Assembly: GCF_001439635.1 (NCBI RefSeq)
Contig: NZ_LMBZ01000026.1
Location: 1-57,817, forward strand
Length of the DNA stretch: 57,817 bases
DNA from: Solibacillus cecembensis
Lineage (GTDB): Bacteria; Bacillota; Bacilli; Bacillales_A; Planococcaceae
Direction: 5' to 3'
Part shown: positions 17,443-26,989 of the stretch, one piece after another
Layout: every line of letters begins with the position of its first letter
Numbering within the stretch: the stretch's first letter is position 1
The notes under the pieces: generated by a model
Seen by the model: only the letters and a program-made list of their open reading frames with translations
The model's database searches: none
Told to the model about the DNA's origin: nothing
Position numbers and translations under genes: made by a program

Positions 17443-17763
17443 ATGGGGAATAATCAACCGCGAAAAATTGATTATGACAAAATCGCATCGCAAGAATCTT
17501 TTAAGGCGCTTACAAAACGTAAAAATGCTTTTCTTTGGTCGGTGACAGTGTTTTTCTTAGCGGCATACATGCTGCTACCAATCTTAACTTCGTACACAAA
17601 GATTTTGCATCAACCAGCAATCGGGGAAATTACATGGGTTTGGATTTATTCAGCAGGATTATTCTTAATGACATGGGGATTAGCGCACTTTTATGTAGCA
17701 AAAGCAAATCGTTTTGACAAAGATGCGAAAGCAATTATCGCAGAATATGAAGGGGGTCGCTAA
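17443..17763 (+). CDS. DUF485 membrane protein (copy 2)
   Basis: A 106-residue paralogue of the protein at 15045, with the same two-TM layout and the conserved loop IGEITWVWIYSAGLFLMTWG. The start is the ATG at 17443 with GGGGGAATGTTT upstream; a longer in-frame start at 17383 would have no RBS. It ends 2 bp before the broken second actP, so it is the first gene of a duplicated operon whose transporter is lost. The frame itself is intact, and the orphan may still be made. Whether it can serve the intact ActP is unknown. Confidence 0.85.
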   Translation: MGNNQPRKIDYDKIASQESFKALTKRKNAFLWSVTVFFLAAYMLLPILTSYTKILHQPAIGEITWVWIYSAGLFLMTWGLAHFYVAKANRFDKDAKAIIAEYEGGR

Positions 17764-17765
17764 TT

Positions 17766-19305
17766 ATGAACGATTTAAGTTTCACGGCGATATTCTTCTT
17801 CGTAGCAATCGTAGGTTTAACATTAGTCATTACTTGGTGGGCATCTAAGAAGACATCAAGTGCAAGTGACTTCTATACAGCAGGTGGCGGTTTAACAGGC
17901 TGGCAAAATGGTCTTGCAATTGCAGGGGACTACTTATCAGCTGCTTCTTTCTTAGGGATCGCGGGTTCGATCGCATTATTCGGATTTGACGGATTCTTCT
18001 TCTCACTAGGTTATTTAGTTGCTTACTTAGTGGTACTTTACATCGTAGCTGAGCCATTACGTAACTTAGGCCGCTTTACATTAGCGGACATGATTACAGC
18101 TCGTTTTGACAAAGCAAAAGTTCGTGGAACAGCTGCTTTATCAACAATTACAATCGTATTATTTTACATGATCGCACAGCTTGTAGGTGCGGGTGGTCTT
18201 ATCCAATTATTATTAGGTATTGAGTATTGGGCTGCTGTATTAATCGTAGGAGTTATGATGACAATCTACGTATTATTCGGTGGTATGACAGCAACTTGTT
18301 AAAGCTTGTCTATTAATGTTAGGTACAATTATTATTTCGTTCTTAGTATTAGCGAAATTCGACTTCAGTATTTTAAAAATGTTTGCTGAAATGGCAATGG
18401 TAACAGAGAATGGTTCTGCTTACTTAAACCCAGGCTTACGTTATACAAATGGTATTGATACGATTTCAATGTTAATCGCATTAGTACTTGGTACAGCTGG
18501 TCTTCCACATATTTTAATGCGTTTCTTCACTGTAAAAGATGCACAAACAGCTCGTTCTTCTGTTATTTGGGCTACATGGATCGTTGGTGGATTCTACGTA
18601 TTAACAATCTTCTTAGGCTTCGGTGCTGCGGCATTCGTAGGTAAAGATGCAATTGTGGCTGCTAACCCAGCTGGTAACATGGCTGCTCCATTATTAGCAA
18701 AAGCACTTGGTGGAGAAATTCTATTCTCATTCGTATGTGCAGTAGCATTCGCAACAATTTTAGCGGTAGTAGCAGGTCTTGTACTTTCAGGTGCATCTGC
18801 CCTATCACATGATATTTACGGTCAAATATTCAAAAAAGGTAAAGTTACTGAAAAAGAAGCAGTTAAAGCTGCTCGTATCGGTTCAATTATCATTTCAATC
18901 GTTTCTATTTTATTAGCATTAGGCGCGCAAACATTAAACGTAGCGTTTTTAGTATCATTGGCATTCTGTATCGCAGGTTCTTCAAACTTACCAGTAATCA
19001 TTTACACGATTTACTGGAAACGTTTCAATACAAACGGTGCAGTAGCGGCGATGTTAACAGGTTTAATCTCTGCGTTAGTTTTAGTAGCAATTTCTCCAAA
19101 CGTTTGGAATCCAGAAGCAGGTAAAGCAATTTTCGTTGGCGAACCATTAATTTGGTTAACAAACCCAGCGATTATCTCAGTACCTCTTGGCTTCTTAGGT
19201 GGATACCTAGGAACGATACTTTCTAAAGAGAAAGACGAAGCGAAATACCGTGAAGTTGAAGTTAAAGCACAAACTGGTATTTCTGTACAAGACGCATCAC
19301 ACTAA
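17766..19305 (+). pseudogene. actP: Cation/acetate symporter copy 2, frameshifted by a deletion
   Basis: The first 178 residues (SSASDFYTAGGGLTGWQNG, to VLFGGMTAT) and the last ~330 (from KACLLMLGTII to TGISVQDASH) are both excellent ActP sequence, but they are in different frames. At 18297-18298 the DNA goes from GCAACTT directly to GTTAAAGC. Compared with copy 1 (ATSWVQIIKAG), about 14 bp coding for SWVQI are missing, giving an immediate TAA at 18300. All else is uncorrupted, so the event is recent or an assembly error. A start at 18316 would give a protein lacking the first ~185 residues, unlikely to work. A strong terminator still follows. Confidence 0.88.
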
Positions 19306-19310
19306 AATTC

Positions 19311-19356
19311 AAAACCGCTCTCCCTTCACTTAGTTGAAGGGAGAGTGGTTTTTTCA
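19311..19356 (+). terminator. Intrinsic terminator of actP operon 2
   Basis: A GC-rich stem (CTCTCCCTTCA with TGAAGGGAGAG) with flanking A- and T-runs. Confidence 0.92.
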
Positions 19357-19424
19357 TGCGCTCAATCACAGCGAGGTAGTATTTTTAGCCCGAGTCCCCC
19401 ACTCATGCGCCGTTTGGAATGAAA

Positions 19425-19467
19425 AAAAGGACATCATCCAATGCGGTGTGCATGGTGATGTCCTTTT
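19425..19467 (-). terminator. Intrinsic terminator of parEC
   Basis: AAAAGGACATCA and TGATGTCCTTTT form the stem; a seven-T run follows on the minus strand, about 85 bp after the parC stop codon. Confidence 0.8.
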
Positions 19468-19553
19468 ATTAAATCAATAACACCTCGGCGTTATTGCGTC
19501 CAGATTTTTTTTCGACAGGGTTCCCCACTTAATTAAAGTAGAAAATCAAGTTA

Positions 19554-21980
19554 TTATTTCTTTTCGATATAAGCTCGTACAAGCTGTCCATCTGAAGTTG
19601 GGTCCACACGTAATGAACCGTTTGAATAGCGGTCAGCACGTGTCAAAGTTGTAATTTGAATGGCTTCTTGAATGCCTTTTGCGGTTTCTAAAACAACTGT
19701 ATGACTAAAGTGAACAACTAACACAGCGAATATACGGTGTGGATTGGTTTTTAATTCTTTTAACGTTACGACCCCGCGCTTTGCACGATTGCCCAGTTCG
19801 ATTTCTGAGACACTCATACGCTTGATGGCGCCGCGCTGTGTAACAATAACAAGTTCCTGCGCGCTATTAGGCTGTAAAATTGCGACTGCTGCAAGCAATT
19901 CCTCGTCTTTTACTATAATGCCTTTCACCCCTGCTGTTTTCACACCTGTAACAGGTAGTTCACTCATTGGGAAACGGATTGCATAGCTTGTATTCGTTAC
20001 TAACAACAGCTCGTCATTTTCCGTTACAAGACTAGCAAAAATCATTTCATCTTGCTCTTTGACGTTCATTGTTTTAATCGGCTTAGAATAGCGTGTCACG
20101 ACATATTCTGACAAGGACGAACGTTTAATCTGCCCATCCTTTGTCGCGGTAAATACGTACTTCTCAGGCTGCTCAAACGTATCCACGCCAATGACTTGAA
20201 GAATTTCTTCATTTGCCTCTAAAGGAACGATACTCGAAATATGTTGACCGAGATCTTTCCAACGAATATCTGGGAGCTCATGTACTGGCTGGAAAATGTA
20301 GTTTCCGCGATTTGTAAAGAGCAATAAATGATGCTGCGTATTAATATTGGCTTCGAAGAGTAAATAGTCCGATTCCTTCATCGCAAAATCTTTGCCATTC
20401 GAAGCATTGTGAGAACGAAGGCTTGTCCGTTTTACATAGCCGTCCTTCGTTACAGTGACGATAACTTCTTCACTTGGAACGAGTACATCGAGCGTAATTT
20501 TAAGTTCTTCAATTTCTGCTTCAATTGTTGACATACGAGGCAGTGAAAAACGTTTACGAATATCTGTCAGTTCGGTTTTGATAACGCGAATTAATTTTTT
20601 CTCATCCGCTAAAATCGCAGTCAATTTAATGACAAGTTGATCTAACTCTTCATGCTCATGTTGTAGCTCCGTAATATCGGTATTCGTTAAACGATATAGT
20701 TGTAAGCTTACAATAGACTCTGCTTGCTCCTCAGAAAAATCGAATTTGTCGATAATATTTGTTTTCGCATCCCGTTTGTCACGAGAGGCACGGATTGTTG
20801 CGATGACCTCGTCTAAGATCGATAAGGCTTTCATTAGCCCCTCAACAATATGTAAACGGTCTTCTGCACGTTTTAAATCATATTCACAGCGACGGCGGAT
20901 GATGACCTTTTGATGGTCAATATAGGCATCCAGCATTAAAGGCAACGTCATCATCGTTGGACGACGCTCGTGAATAGCAATCATATTGAAGTTGTAAGAA
21001 ACTTGTAAGTCCGTTGATTTGAATAGGAAATTTAAGATTCCTTGTGAGGGCACGTCTTTTTTTAGTTCAATGACAATACGTAAACCATTTCGATCCGATT
21101 CATCACGAATTTCAGAAATCCCCTCTAATCGACGGTCGCTTACACGCAGCTCGTCCATTTTACGAATTAAATTCGCTTTATTTACTTCAAATGGAATTTC
21201 GGTAATGACGATTTGTTCCTTATTCCCTTTAATGACTTCCATTTCGGTACGAGAACGAACGATAATTTTGCCCTTCCCTGTTTCATACGCCTTTTTAATC
21301 CCGTCTACGCCTTGAATAATGCCGCCTGTTGGGAAATCGGGTCCTTTAATAACGGTCATCAGTTCATCAGTTGTGCAATTCGGCTTATCAAGACGCATTA
21401 AGACGCCATCTAGCACTTCTTGTAAATTGTGCGGTGGAATATCTGTCGCATAACCAGCAGAGATTCCAGTTGCACCGTTAACAAGTAAATTCGGGAAACG
21501 TGACGGTAACACAGTCGGTTCCATGTCTTGATCATCAAAGTTAGGTACGAATTCGACGGTGTTTTTATTAATGTCGCGCAGCATTTCTGCAGCAATCGAC
21601 GATAAACGTGCTTCTGTATAACGCATTGCTGCGGGTGAATCGCCATCAACAGAACCGTTATTCCCATGCATTTCGATTAACATATGGCGCGATTTCCAGT
21701 CTTGACTCATGCGGACCATCGCTTCGTAAACGGATGAATCACCATGTGGATGATAGTTACCAATCACGTTTCCGACTGTTTTCGCAGACTTTCGGAATGG
21801 CTTATCGAACGTATTGCCCTCATGGAACATCGCATATAAAATTCGTCGTTGCACAGGTTTTAAACCATCGCGAGTATCTGGTAATGCACGGTCTTGAATA
21901 ATATATTTGGAGTACCGCCCAAAACGGTCCCCCATTACTTCTTCTAAAGGTAAATCTTGAAATTTTTCAACAAAGCTCAT
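19554..21980 (-). CDS. parC: DNA topoisomerase IV subunit A
   Basis: An 808-residue ParC/GrlA, the DNA-breaking subunit that decatenates replicated chromosomes. The N-terminal breakage-reunion domain contains the quinolone region NYHPHGDSSVYEAM; Ser82 and Glu86 (equivalent to S. aureus Ser80 and Glu84) are the susceptible residues. The catalytic tyrosine is Y121 in AAMRYTEARLS. GyrA-type beta-propeller repeats fill the C-terminus, but the GyrA box is absent, which separates ParC from GyrA. The start is the ATG at 21980, just 1 bp after the parE stop; its RBS GAGGAGG lies inside the end of parE, so the two are translationally coupled. A longer in-frame frame upstream overlaps parE and is not used. 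Confidence 0.96.
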   Translation of the reverse strand: MSFVEKFQDLPLEEVMGDRFGRYSKYIIQDRALPDTRDGLKPVQRRILYAMFHEGNTFDKPFRKSAKTVGNVIGNYHPHGDSSVYEAMVRMSQDWKSRHMLIEMHGNNGSVDGDSPAAMRYTEARLSSIAAEMLRDINKNTVEFVPNFDDQDMEPTVLPSRFPNLLVNGATGISAGYATDIPPHNLQEVLDGVLMRLDKPNCTTDELMTVIKGPDFPTGGIIQGVDGIKKAYETGKGKIIVRSRTEMEVIKGNKEQIVITEIPFEVNKANLIRKMDELRVSDRRLEGISEIRDESDRNGLRIVIELKKDVPSQGILNFLFKSTDLQVSYNFNMIAIHERRPTMMTLPLMLDAYIDHQKVIIRRRCEYDLKRAEDRLHIVEGLMKALSILDEVIATIRASRDKRDAKTNIIDKFDFSEEQAESIVSLQLYRLTNTDITELQHEHEELDQLVIKLTAILADEKKLIRVIKTELTDIRKRFSLPRMSTIEAEIEELKITLDVLVPSEEVIVTVTKDGYVKRTSLRSHNASNGKDFAMKESDYLLFEANINTQHHLLLFTNRGNYIFQPVHELPDIRWKDLGQHISSIVPLEANEEILQVIGVDTFEQPEKYVFTATKDGQIKRSSLSEYVVTRYSKPIKTMNVKEQDEMIFASLVTENDELLLVTNTSYAIRFPMSELPVTGVKTAGVKGIIVKDEELLAAVAILQPNSAQELVIVTQRGAIKRMSVSEIELGNRAKRGVVTLKELKTNPHRIFAVLVVHFSHTVVLETAKGIQEAIQITTLTRADRYSNGSLRVDPTSDGQLVRAYIEKK

Positions 21981-21981
21981 A

Positions 21982-23952
21982 TTAGTTAACCTCCTCATGC
22001 TGGATGAATTCATTTTCTAAAATGCTTGCATCCTCTTCCATGCCGAAGTTTACATTCTTTTCTATCCATTTGCGGCGCGGTTCTACTTTATCACCCATTA
22101 ATGTTGTAACATGACGTTCTGCACGCGCACCGTCTTCAATTTTAACGCGAATTAATGTACGCGTTTCAGGGTTCATCGTTGTATCCCATAATTGATCGGC
22201 ATTCATTTCCCCTAAACCTTTATAGCGTTGGATAACATAGCCTTTACCAATTTTTTTGATGGCATCTTGTAATTCATTTTCTGTCCATGCGTAAACAAGT
22301 TCTTGCTTTTTGCCAGAACCTTTGGACACTTTATAAAGCGGTGGTAAGGCGATAAATACTTTCCCTGCTTCGATGAGTGGTCGCATGTAACGGTAGAAGA
22401 ATGTGAGTAACAGTACTTGAATATGCGCGCCATCTGTATCGGCATCGGTCATAATGACAACTTTATCGTAGGCAGCATCTGCTACTGTAAAATCAGCCCC
22501 AACACCCGCACCAATTGTATGAATAATGGTCGCGATTTCTTCATTTTTCATAATGTCTTGTAACTTGGCTTTTTCGGTATTAATTACTTTTCCTCGTAAA
22601 GGCAAGATTGCTTGGAATGTACGGTCGCGTCCTTGTTTCGCTGAGCCACCTGCAGAATCACCCTCTACTAGGTATAATTCATTGCGTGCGGCGTTTTTTG
22701 ATTGAGCTGGTGTAAGCTTCCCTGATAGCAGCGTACTGGATTTTTTCTTTTTGCCGTTACGTGCATCGTCGCGGGCCTTTCGTGCGGCTTCACGGACTTG
22801 CTGTGCCCGAATAGCCTTACGCACTAATGATGCCGACAGTTCAGCATTTTCTTCTAATACGTAAAGTAATTTTTCAAATACGACCGTATCAACAGCAGAA
22901 CGTGCCTCACTCGTACCAAGCTTGCCTTTTGTTTGACCTTCAAATTGCAGAATTTGCTCTGGAATTCGTACAGAAACAATTCCTGTTAAGCCTTCACGAA
23001 TATCGGCGCCTTCTAGATTTTTATCTTTTTCCTTTAATAAGCCAATTTTTCGAGCATATTCATTGAATACACGTGTTAATGCGGCTTTGGCACCTGTTTC
23101 ATGTGTTCCACCATCTTTTGTACGGACGTTATTAACAAACGACAAAATGGTTTCTGAATAGCCATCATTAAATTGGAAAGCAAACTCGACTTCGATTTCA
23201 GATATGAGTCCTTCCACATATTTAACGGGGTGAAGAACATCTTTTTCCTCGTTCAAATAGGATACAAACGCCTCAATACCGTTTTCATAGTGGAATACTT
23301 CATGCTTGCCTTCTCCGCGTTCGTCGATCAATTCAATTTTTAATCCCTTTAATAAAAATGCCGATTCTCTTAAGCGCTCAGCCAATGTATCGTAGTTATA
23401 CTTCGTTACAGAGAAAATCGTCTCATCCGGTAAGAAATGAACGAGTGTACCCGTTTCCTTTGTCTTGCCAATTGTATCAAGCGATGTAACAGGCTTCCCA
23501 CCATTCTCAAAACGTTGGCGGAAAATTTCACCTTCACGATGAATGGTCACTTCTAAAAAAGTAGATAATGCGTTCACTACAGAAGAACCAACCCCGTGTA
23601 AACCACCACTCGTTTTGTAGCCGCCTTGTCCGAACTTTCCACCTGCATGCAGCACGGTGAAAATAATTTCAGGCGTTGGTTTGCCCATTTTATGCATACC
23701 AGTAGGCATACCTCGACCAAAGTCGCGTACAGTAATACTATTATCTTCATGAATCTTTACGGTAATATGATTACCAAATCCAGCAAGTGCTTCATCAACA
23801 GCATTGTCTACAATTTCAAAAACTAAATGATGAAGACCTCGGCTATCAGTGGAACCAATATACATACCTGGTCTTTTACGAACGGCTTCTAAACCTTCTA
23901 ATACTTGAATGGCATCGTCGTTATATGCGATGCCCGGTTGGTTTTTAACCAA
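21982..23952 (-). CDS. parE: DNA topoisomerase IV subunit B
   Basis: A 656-residue ATPase subunit ParE/GrlB. The GHKL ATP site is clear: EIVDNAVDEALAG, DFGRGMPTGMH and TSGGLHGVGSSVVNALS. The transducer domain follows, then the TOPRIM domain with YLVEGDSAGGSAKQGRDR and the metal-binding DADTDGAHI. The start chosen is TTG at 23952 (then VKNQPGIAYND), 8 bp after GGAGGGG; the longer ATG frame has no RBS. It is the first gene of parE-parC. A LexA-like box lies about 20 bp upstream of the start, so the operon may be SOS-responsive, as I recall being reported for B. subtilis parEC. Confidence 0.95.
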   Translation of the reverse strand: MVKNQPGIAYNDDAIQVLEGLEAVRKRPGMYIGSTDSRGLHHLVFEIVDNAVDEALAGFGNHITVKIHEDNSITVRDFGRGMPTGMHKMGKPTPEIIFTVLHAGGKFGQGGYKTSGGLHGVGSSVVNALSTFLEVTIHREGEIFRQRFENGGKPVTSLDTIGKTKETGTLVHFLPDETIFSVTKYNYDTLAERLRESAFLLKGLKIELIDERGEGKHEVFHYENGIEAFVSYLNEEKDVLHPVKYVEGLISEIEVEFAFQFNDGYSETILSFVNNVRTKDGGTHETGAKAALTRVFNEYARKIGLLKEKDKNLEGADIREGLTGIVSVRIPEQILQFEGQTKGKLGTSEARSAVDTVVFEKLLYVLEENAELSASLVRKAIRAQQVREAARKARDDARNGKKKKSSTLLSGKLTPAQSKNAARNELYLVEGDSAGGSAKQGRDRTFQAILPLRGKVINTEKAKLQDIMKNEEIATIIHTIGAGVGADFTVADAAYDKVVIMTDADTDGAHIQVLLLTFFYRYMRPLIEAGKVFIALPPLYKVSKGSGKKQELVYAWTENELQDAIKKIGKGYVIQRYKGLGEMNADQLWDTTMNPETRTLIRVKIEDGARAERHVTTLMGDKVEPRRKWIEKNVNFGMEEDASILENEFIQHEEVN

Positions 23953-23973
23953 AATGAAATCCCCTCCAAAACA

Positions 23974-23987
23974 CAAACGAACGTTCT
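23974..23987 (-). promoter_or_regulatory. LexA-like SOS box before parE
   Basis: On the minus strand this is AGAACGTTCGTTTG, two mismatches from CGAACNNNNGTTCG. It is identical at 13 of 14 bases to a box before yolD-uvrX at 42681. Regulation is inferred. Confidence 0.5.
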
Positions 23988-24267
23988 ATTTACATTGTTA
24001 ATCGTACATTCTATCGCACCCACTGTCAATTAGTGAATCCGAAATAATCAGCTTTGCAAAGACTAATTGTACCACCAACGAATGCGCATTAAAAGTTCAT
24101 CCTTCGATTGATAGCATATAATGTAACTTTTTTCCTGCTTTAACCGCTAAATATAAGAAAAAATAATTCTTCTTTCCTTCCATTCTAAAACGGTGTAGAA
24201 TAATTATCACATAGTATTAGTACCAACTAATACTTTAAAAATTCGAAATTTGAAAGGAGCACAACTT

Positions 24268-24870
24268 ATGATTAATGGATTCATTCTCCTTTGTGCTTAT
24301 GTAATCGGTTCAATACCTTCTGGGCTTTGGATCGGCAAACTATTTTATAATACGGATGTCCGTCAGCATGGGAGTGGTAATTTAGGTGCAACGAATACAT
24401 TTCGTGTGCTAGGAAAAAAACCAGGACTTGTCGTGACATTAATTGATGTCTTTAAAGGGACAGCAGCCGTTCTATTATTAGCACTGCCATTCTTTTCAGA
24501 CGCAACGATTCATCCACTTATTTTAGGTGTTGTAGCTGTTGTTGGTCATATGTTCCCTATTTTTGCAGGTTTCCGCGGTGGAAAAGCGGTAGCAACAAGT
24601 GCTGGTGTCATTCTTGGTTATTCTTGGCCACTTTTTATCGTGTTATTCTTTACATTTTTCCTGTCGTTAAAATTAACTAAAATGGTCAGCTTAACTTCGA
24701 TGATTACAGCGGTTGTCGCATTAATTTATAGCTCCGTTTATTGGGTTGTTACGGGTGATTTTGCACTCTTTATTTTGATTGTTTTTTTAGCGACATTTAT
24801 ATTTTACCGTCATCGTGAAAATATGACACGTATTAAAAACGGGACGGAACCAAAAGTGAAATGGATTTAA
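24268..24870 (+). CDS. plsY: Glycerol-3-phosphate acyltransferase PlsY
   Basis: A 200-residue, five-TM enzyme that transfers an acyl group from acyl-phosphate to glycerol-3-phosphate, the first step of membrane phospholipid synthesis. The three conserved loops are present: GSGNLGATNTFR (residues ~36-47), GHMFPIFAGFRGGKAVATS (~100) and RHRENMTRIKNGTE near the C-terminus. The start is the ATG at 24268 with AAAGGAG 10 bp upstream; an earlier in-frame TTG precedes the RBS. It is divergent from parE, as in B. subtilis (yneS beside parE). Confidence 0.95.
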   Translation: MINGFILLCAYVIGSIPSGLWIGKLFYNTDVRQHGSGNLGATNTFRVLGKKPGLVVTLIDVFKGTAAVLLLALPFFSDATIHPLILGVVAVVGHMFPIFAGFRGGKAVATSAGVILGYSWPLFIVLFFTFFLSLKLTKMVSLTSMITAVVALIYSSVYWVVTGDFALFILIVFLATFIFYRHRENMTRIKNGTEPKVKWI

Positions 24871-24898
24871 CTCTCTCTACCTTAGAGGGAGTTTTTTT
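24869..24898 (+). terminator. Intrinsic terminator of plsY
   Basis: AACTC...GGGAGTT hairpin overlapping the plsY stop codon, followed by a T-run. Confidence 0.75.
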
Positions 24899-24989
24899 AT
24901 GGATAATTAAATTTTGTGGAAATTTTCGTCATCAACTTGTATGATTTGAGTTGAGACATGTATTGCATAATAGATTTTGAGGTGAGCTT

Positions 24990-25280
24990 ATGGAAATTAT
25001 ACTATCAAACGAAGCAATCGAATGGTTCCACAATGAGATGGAAATTGAAAATGGCGACTTTATTCGCTTTTATGCACGTTACGGGGGTTCTTCTCCTTTT
25101 CACGAAGGTTTTTCATTAGGGATGAATCGTGAGCAACCGCATGATATGGGTGTAAATGTCGTTGTTGAGGATGTTCATTTTTATATTGAAAAGGCGGATG
25201 AATGGTTTTTTAATGAGCATAATTTAATCGTAAACGTCGATAACAGCTTAGATGAACTAAGTTATACGTATGAAAAGTAG
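24990..25280 (+). CDS. HesB-like protein (YneR family)
   Basis: A 96-residue protein with the fold length of the HesB/IscA family. It contains AIEWFHNEMEIENGDFIRFYARYGG, typical of YneR-like proteins. The three cysteines that bind Fe-S clusters in IscA are all absent (no Cys in the protein), so it is not a cluster carrier. In B. subtilis the homologue sits in the same parEC-plsY neighbourhood. The RBS is TGAGGTGAGCTT before the ATG. Function is unknown. Confidence 0.85.
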   Translation: MEIILSNEAIEWFHNEMEIENGDFIRFYARYGGSSPFHEGFSLGMNREQPHDMGVNVVVEDVHFYIEKADEWFFNEHNLIVNVDNSLDELSYTYEK

Positions 25281-25418
25281 CGATTTGTAAAATGATTAAT
25301 CTATGCATAGCTACCCTTTAAGTTTTTTGAATTAACAGTTTTCCCTCTTTTTCTCTCGTTGTCGTTATAATGGTAGTTGGATTATGACAACTTAGATGAA
25401 ATATAGAGGGATTTTTTT

Positions 25419-26051
25419 ATGAAGATAAAGCAAGAATTTTATTGGCGTTGCCTATTTTTTATAACAGGAATTATCGTGCTTTCTTTAGGCGTCACATTGA
25501 CAATTAAGGGGCAAACACTTGGCGTCGGATCGTGGGACGTATTGCATATCGGACTTGCGAATAATGCAGGCTTAACGATTGGTGGATGGTCCATACTACT
25601 AGGTGTGTTGATTTTAGTCATTGATGCCCTATTTACGAAGCGACTTCCCCGTGCTGGGACGTATATCGATATGTTTTTAACGGGTATTTTTATTGATATT
25701 TTTAATTTTTTATTACCAAATGCAAATGGGCTTGTAGAACAATCAATTGCATTCATGCTCGGCTTACTATTGCTTGGCTTTGGCTGTGGCATGTATATTG
25801 TGGCTAATTTAGGTGTAGGACCGCGTGATACGTTGATGCTGCTCATTGTTAAGAAGTTAAATTGGTCTGTTAAACGAGCACGTACGACGATCGAAATCAG
25901 CGTTGCGGTACTAGGCTTCCTATTGGGCGGCCCAATTGGTATTGGAACAGTCATTATGGCATTTGCTTTAGGACCGATTATACAGTGGGCTCTAAGCTTC
26001 AATGAAAAGCTGTTTTACCGCGCTTCGGGTGTGGAAAGCGCTATTAATTAA
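25419..26051 (+). CDS. YczE/YitT-like integral membrane protein
   Basis: A 210-residue protein with five TM segments. It has features of the YczE-like family: GVTLTIKGQTLGVGSWDVLHIGL at the end of TM1, an internal repeat of the same motif (GMYIVANLGVGPRDTLML) and GGPIGIGTVIMAFALGPIIQW near the end. B. subtilis YczE has been linked to lipopeptide production, but the family is widespread without that pathway. The start at 25419 has AGAGGGATTTTTTT upstream. It is monocistronic and convergent with metQ across a shared terminator. Transport or scaffold function is unproven. Confidence 0.8.
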   Translation: MKIKQEFYWRCLFFITGIIVLSLGVTLTIKGQTLGVGSWDVLHIGLANNAGLTIGGWSILLGVLILVIDALFTKRLPRAGTYIDMFLTGIFIDIFNFLLPNANGLVEQSIAFMLGLLLLGFGCGMYIVANLGVGPRDTLMLLIVKKLNWSVKRARTTIEISVAVLGFLLGGPIGIGTVIMAFALGPIIQWALSFNEKLFYRASGVESAIN

Positions 26052-26064
26052 ATAAATAAAAAAG

Positions 26065-26134
26065 AGCTGAGATGAATCGATTAGTAGTATACCCCACTAC
26101 ATGATGTTTCGATTCGTCTCAGCTTTGTTTTTTA
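26065..26134. terminator. Shared terminator between yczE-like gene and metQ
   Basis: AGCTGAGATGAATCGA pairs with TCGATTCGTCTCAGCT (one mismatch) across a 38-base loop. A- and T-runs flank it on both sides. Confidence 0.8.
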
Positions 26135-26149
26135 TTCAGTGAAATTTAC

Positions 26150-26974
26150 TTAAAATGCGGGTGTTGCCGTTTCTTTATGGTTTTCCTCTAAAAATTGGCG
26201 AACCGTATCACTTGTCATCGCTTCTTTTAATTTTTGAATTGCTTCGTCATTTTGATTTTCTTCACGCGTTACGAGTTGAATCGCAAATTCATTCCCTTCG
26301 CCTTCCGTTAAAATAGCATCCTCTGACGGTGTTAACCCAAGTGGTGCTGCATAAGCTGGATACATGACAACTGCATCCGCCTCATCATACATACGTGCTA
26401 ACATGAGTAAATCCACTTCTTTAAATACTAAGTTTTTCTCGTTTGTCGTAATGTCCTTTAATGTATAATACGGACCCGTTTTTTCCTGCATTTCGATTGC
26501 ATCTGACATTTCTAAAAGACGTAAAGTACGGTCGATATTCGATGCATCATTCGCTATCGCAATCGAAGCCCCTTCAGGAAGCGCATCCCATGAATCATAG
26601 TTTTTTGCATAAATACCGAAGTTCGGATAATAAATTTCTTGAATGGCAACTAAATCAGAACCGTTGTTGCGATTATATTCTTGCATGAAAAATTGGTGTT
26701 GGAAAAAGTTCGCATCTACTTCTTTCGCTGCTAAAGCGGCATTTGGTTGTACATTATCGCCTAATACAACAACTTCAAGTTCAATGCCTTCTTTTGCTAA
26801 AAGAGGTTTCGTTTGCTCTAAAATTTCTGTCATTGGTGGAATCAATGATGCCACTTTTAATACCGTTTTTTCTGATTCTAAGTTTGTCGAATCGACTTCT
26901 TTTTCTTTCTTGTCACCACAAGCGGCTAATACAAGGACGAATAACGCGGTAACAATTAACAAATATTTCTTCAT
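26150..26974 (-). CDS. metQ: Methionine ABC transporter substrate-binding lipoprotein
   Basis: A 274-residue NLPA-type lipoprotein. The signal peptide ends in the lipobox LVLAAC with Cys19 as the lipidation site, so the mature protein is anchored outside the membrane. The binding domain has the MetQ stretches LKVASLIPPMTEILEQ and VDANFFQHQFFMQEYN, and YPNFGIYAKNY. It delivers L-methionine (and probably D-methionine and sulfoxide) to MetNI. It is the third gene of metNIQ, 15 bp after metI. Confidence 0.93.
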   Translation of the reverse strand: MKKYLLIVTALFVLVLAACGDKKEKEVDSTNLESEKTVLKVASLIPPMTEILEQTKPLLAKEGIELEVVVLGDNVQPNAALAAKEVDANFFQHQFFMQEYNRNNGSDLVAIQEIYYPNFGIYAKNYDSWDALPEGASIAIANDASNIDRTLRLLEMSDAIEMQEKTGPYYTLKDITTNEKNLVFKEVDLLMLARMYDEADAVVMYPAYAAPLGLTPSEDAILTEGEGNEFAIQLVTREENQNDEAIQKLKEAMTSDTVRQFLEENHKETATPAF

Positions 26975-26989
26975 TTGAATGCTCCTTCT

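Noticed and set aside
25439..26002. Long open frame antisense to the YczE-like gene
   Set aside because: It lies wholly opposite a convincing membrane protein gene, has no RBS and its composition mirrors the sense codons.
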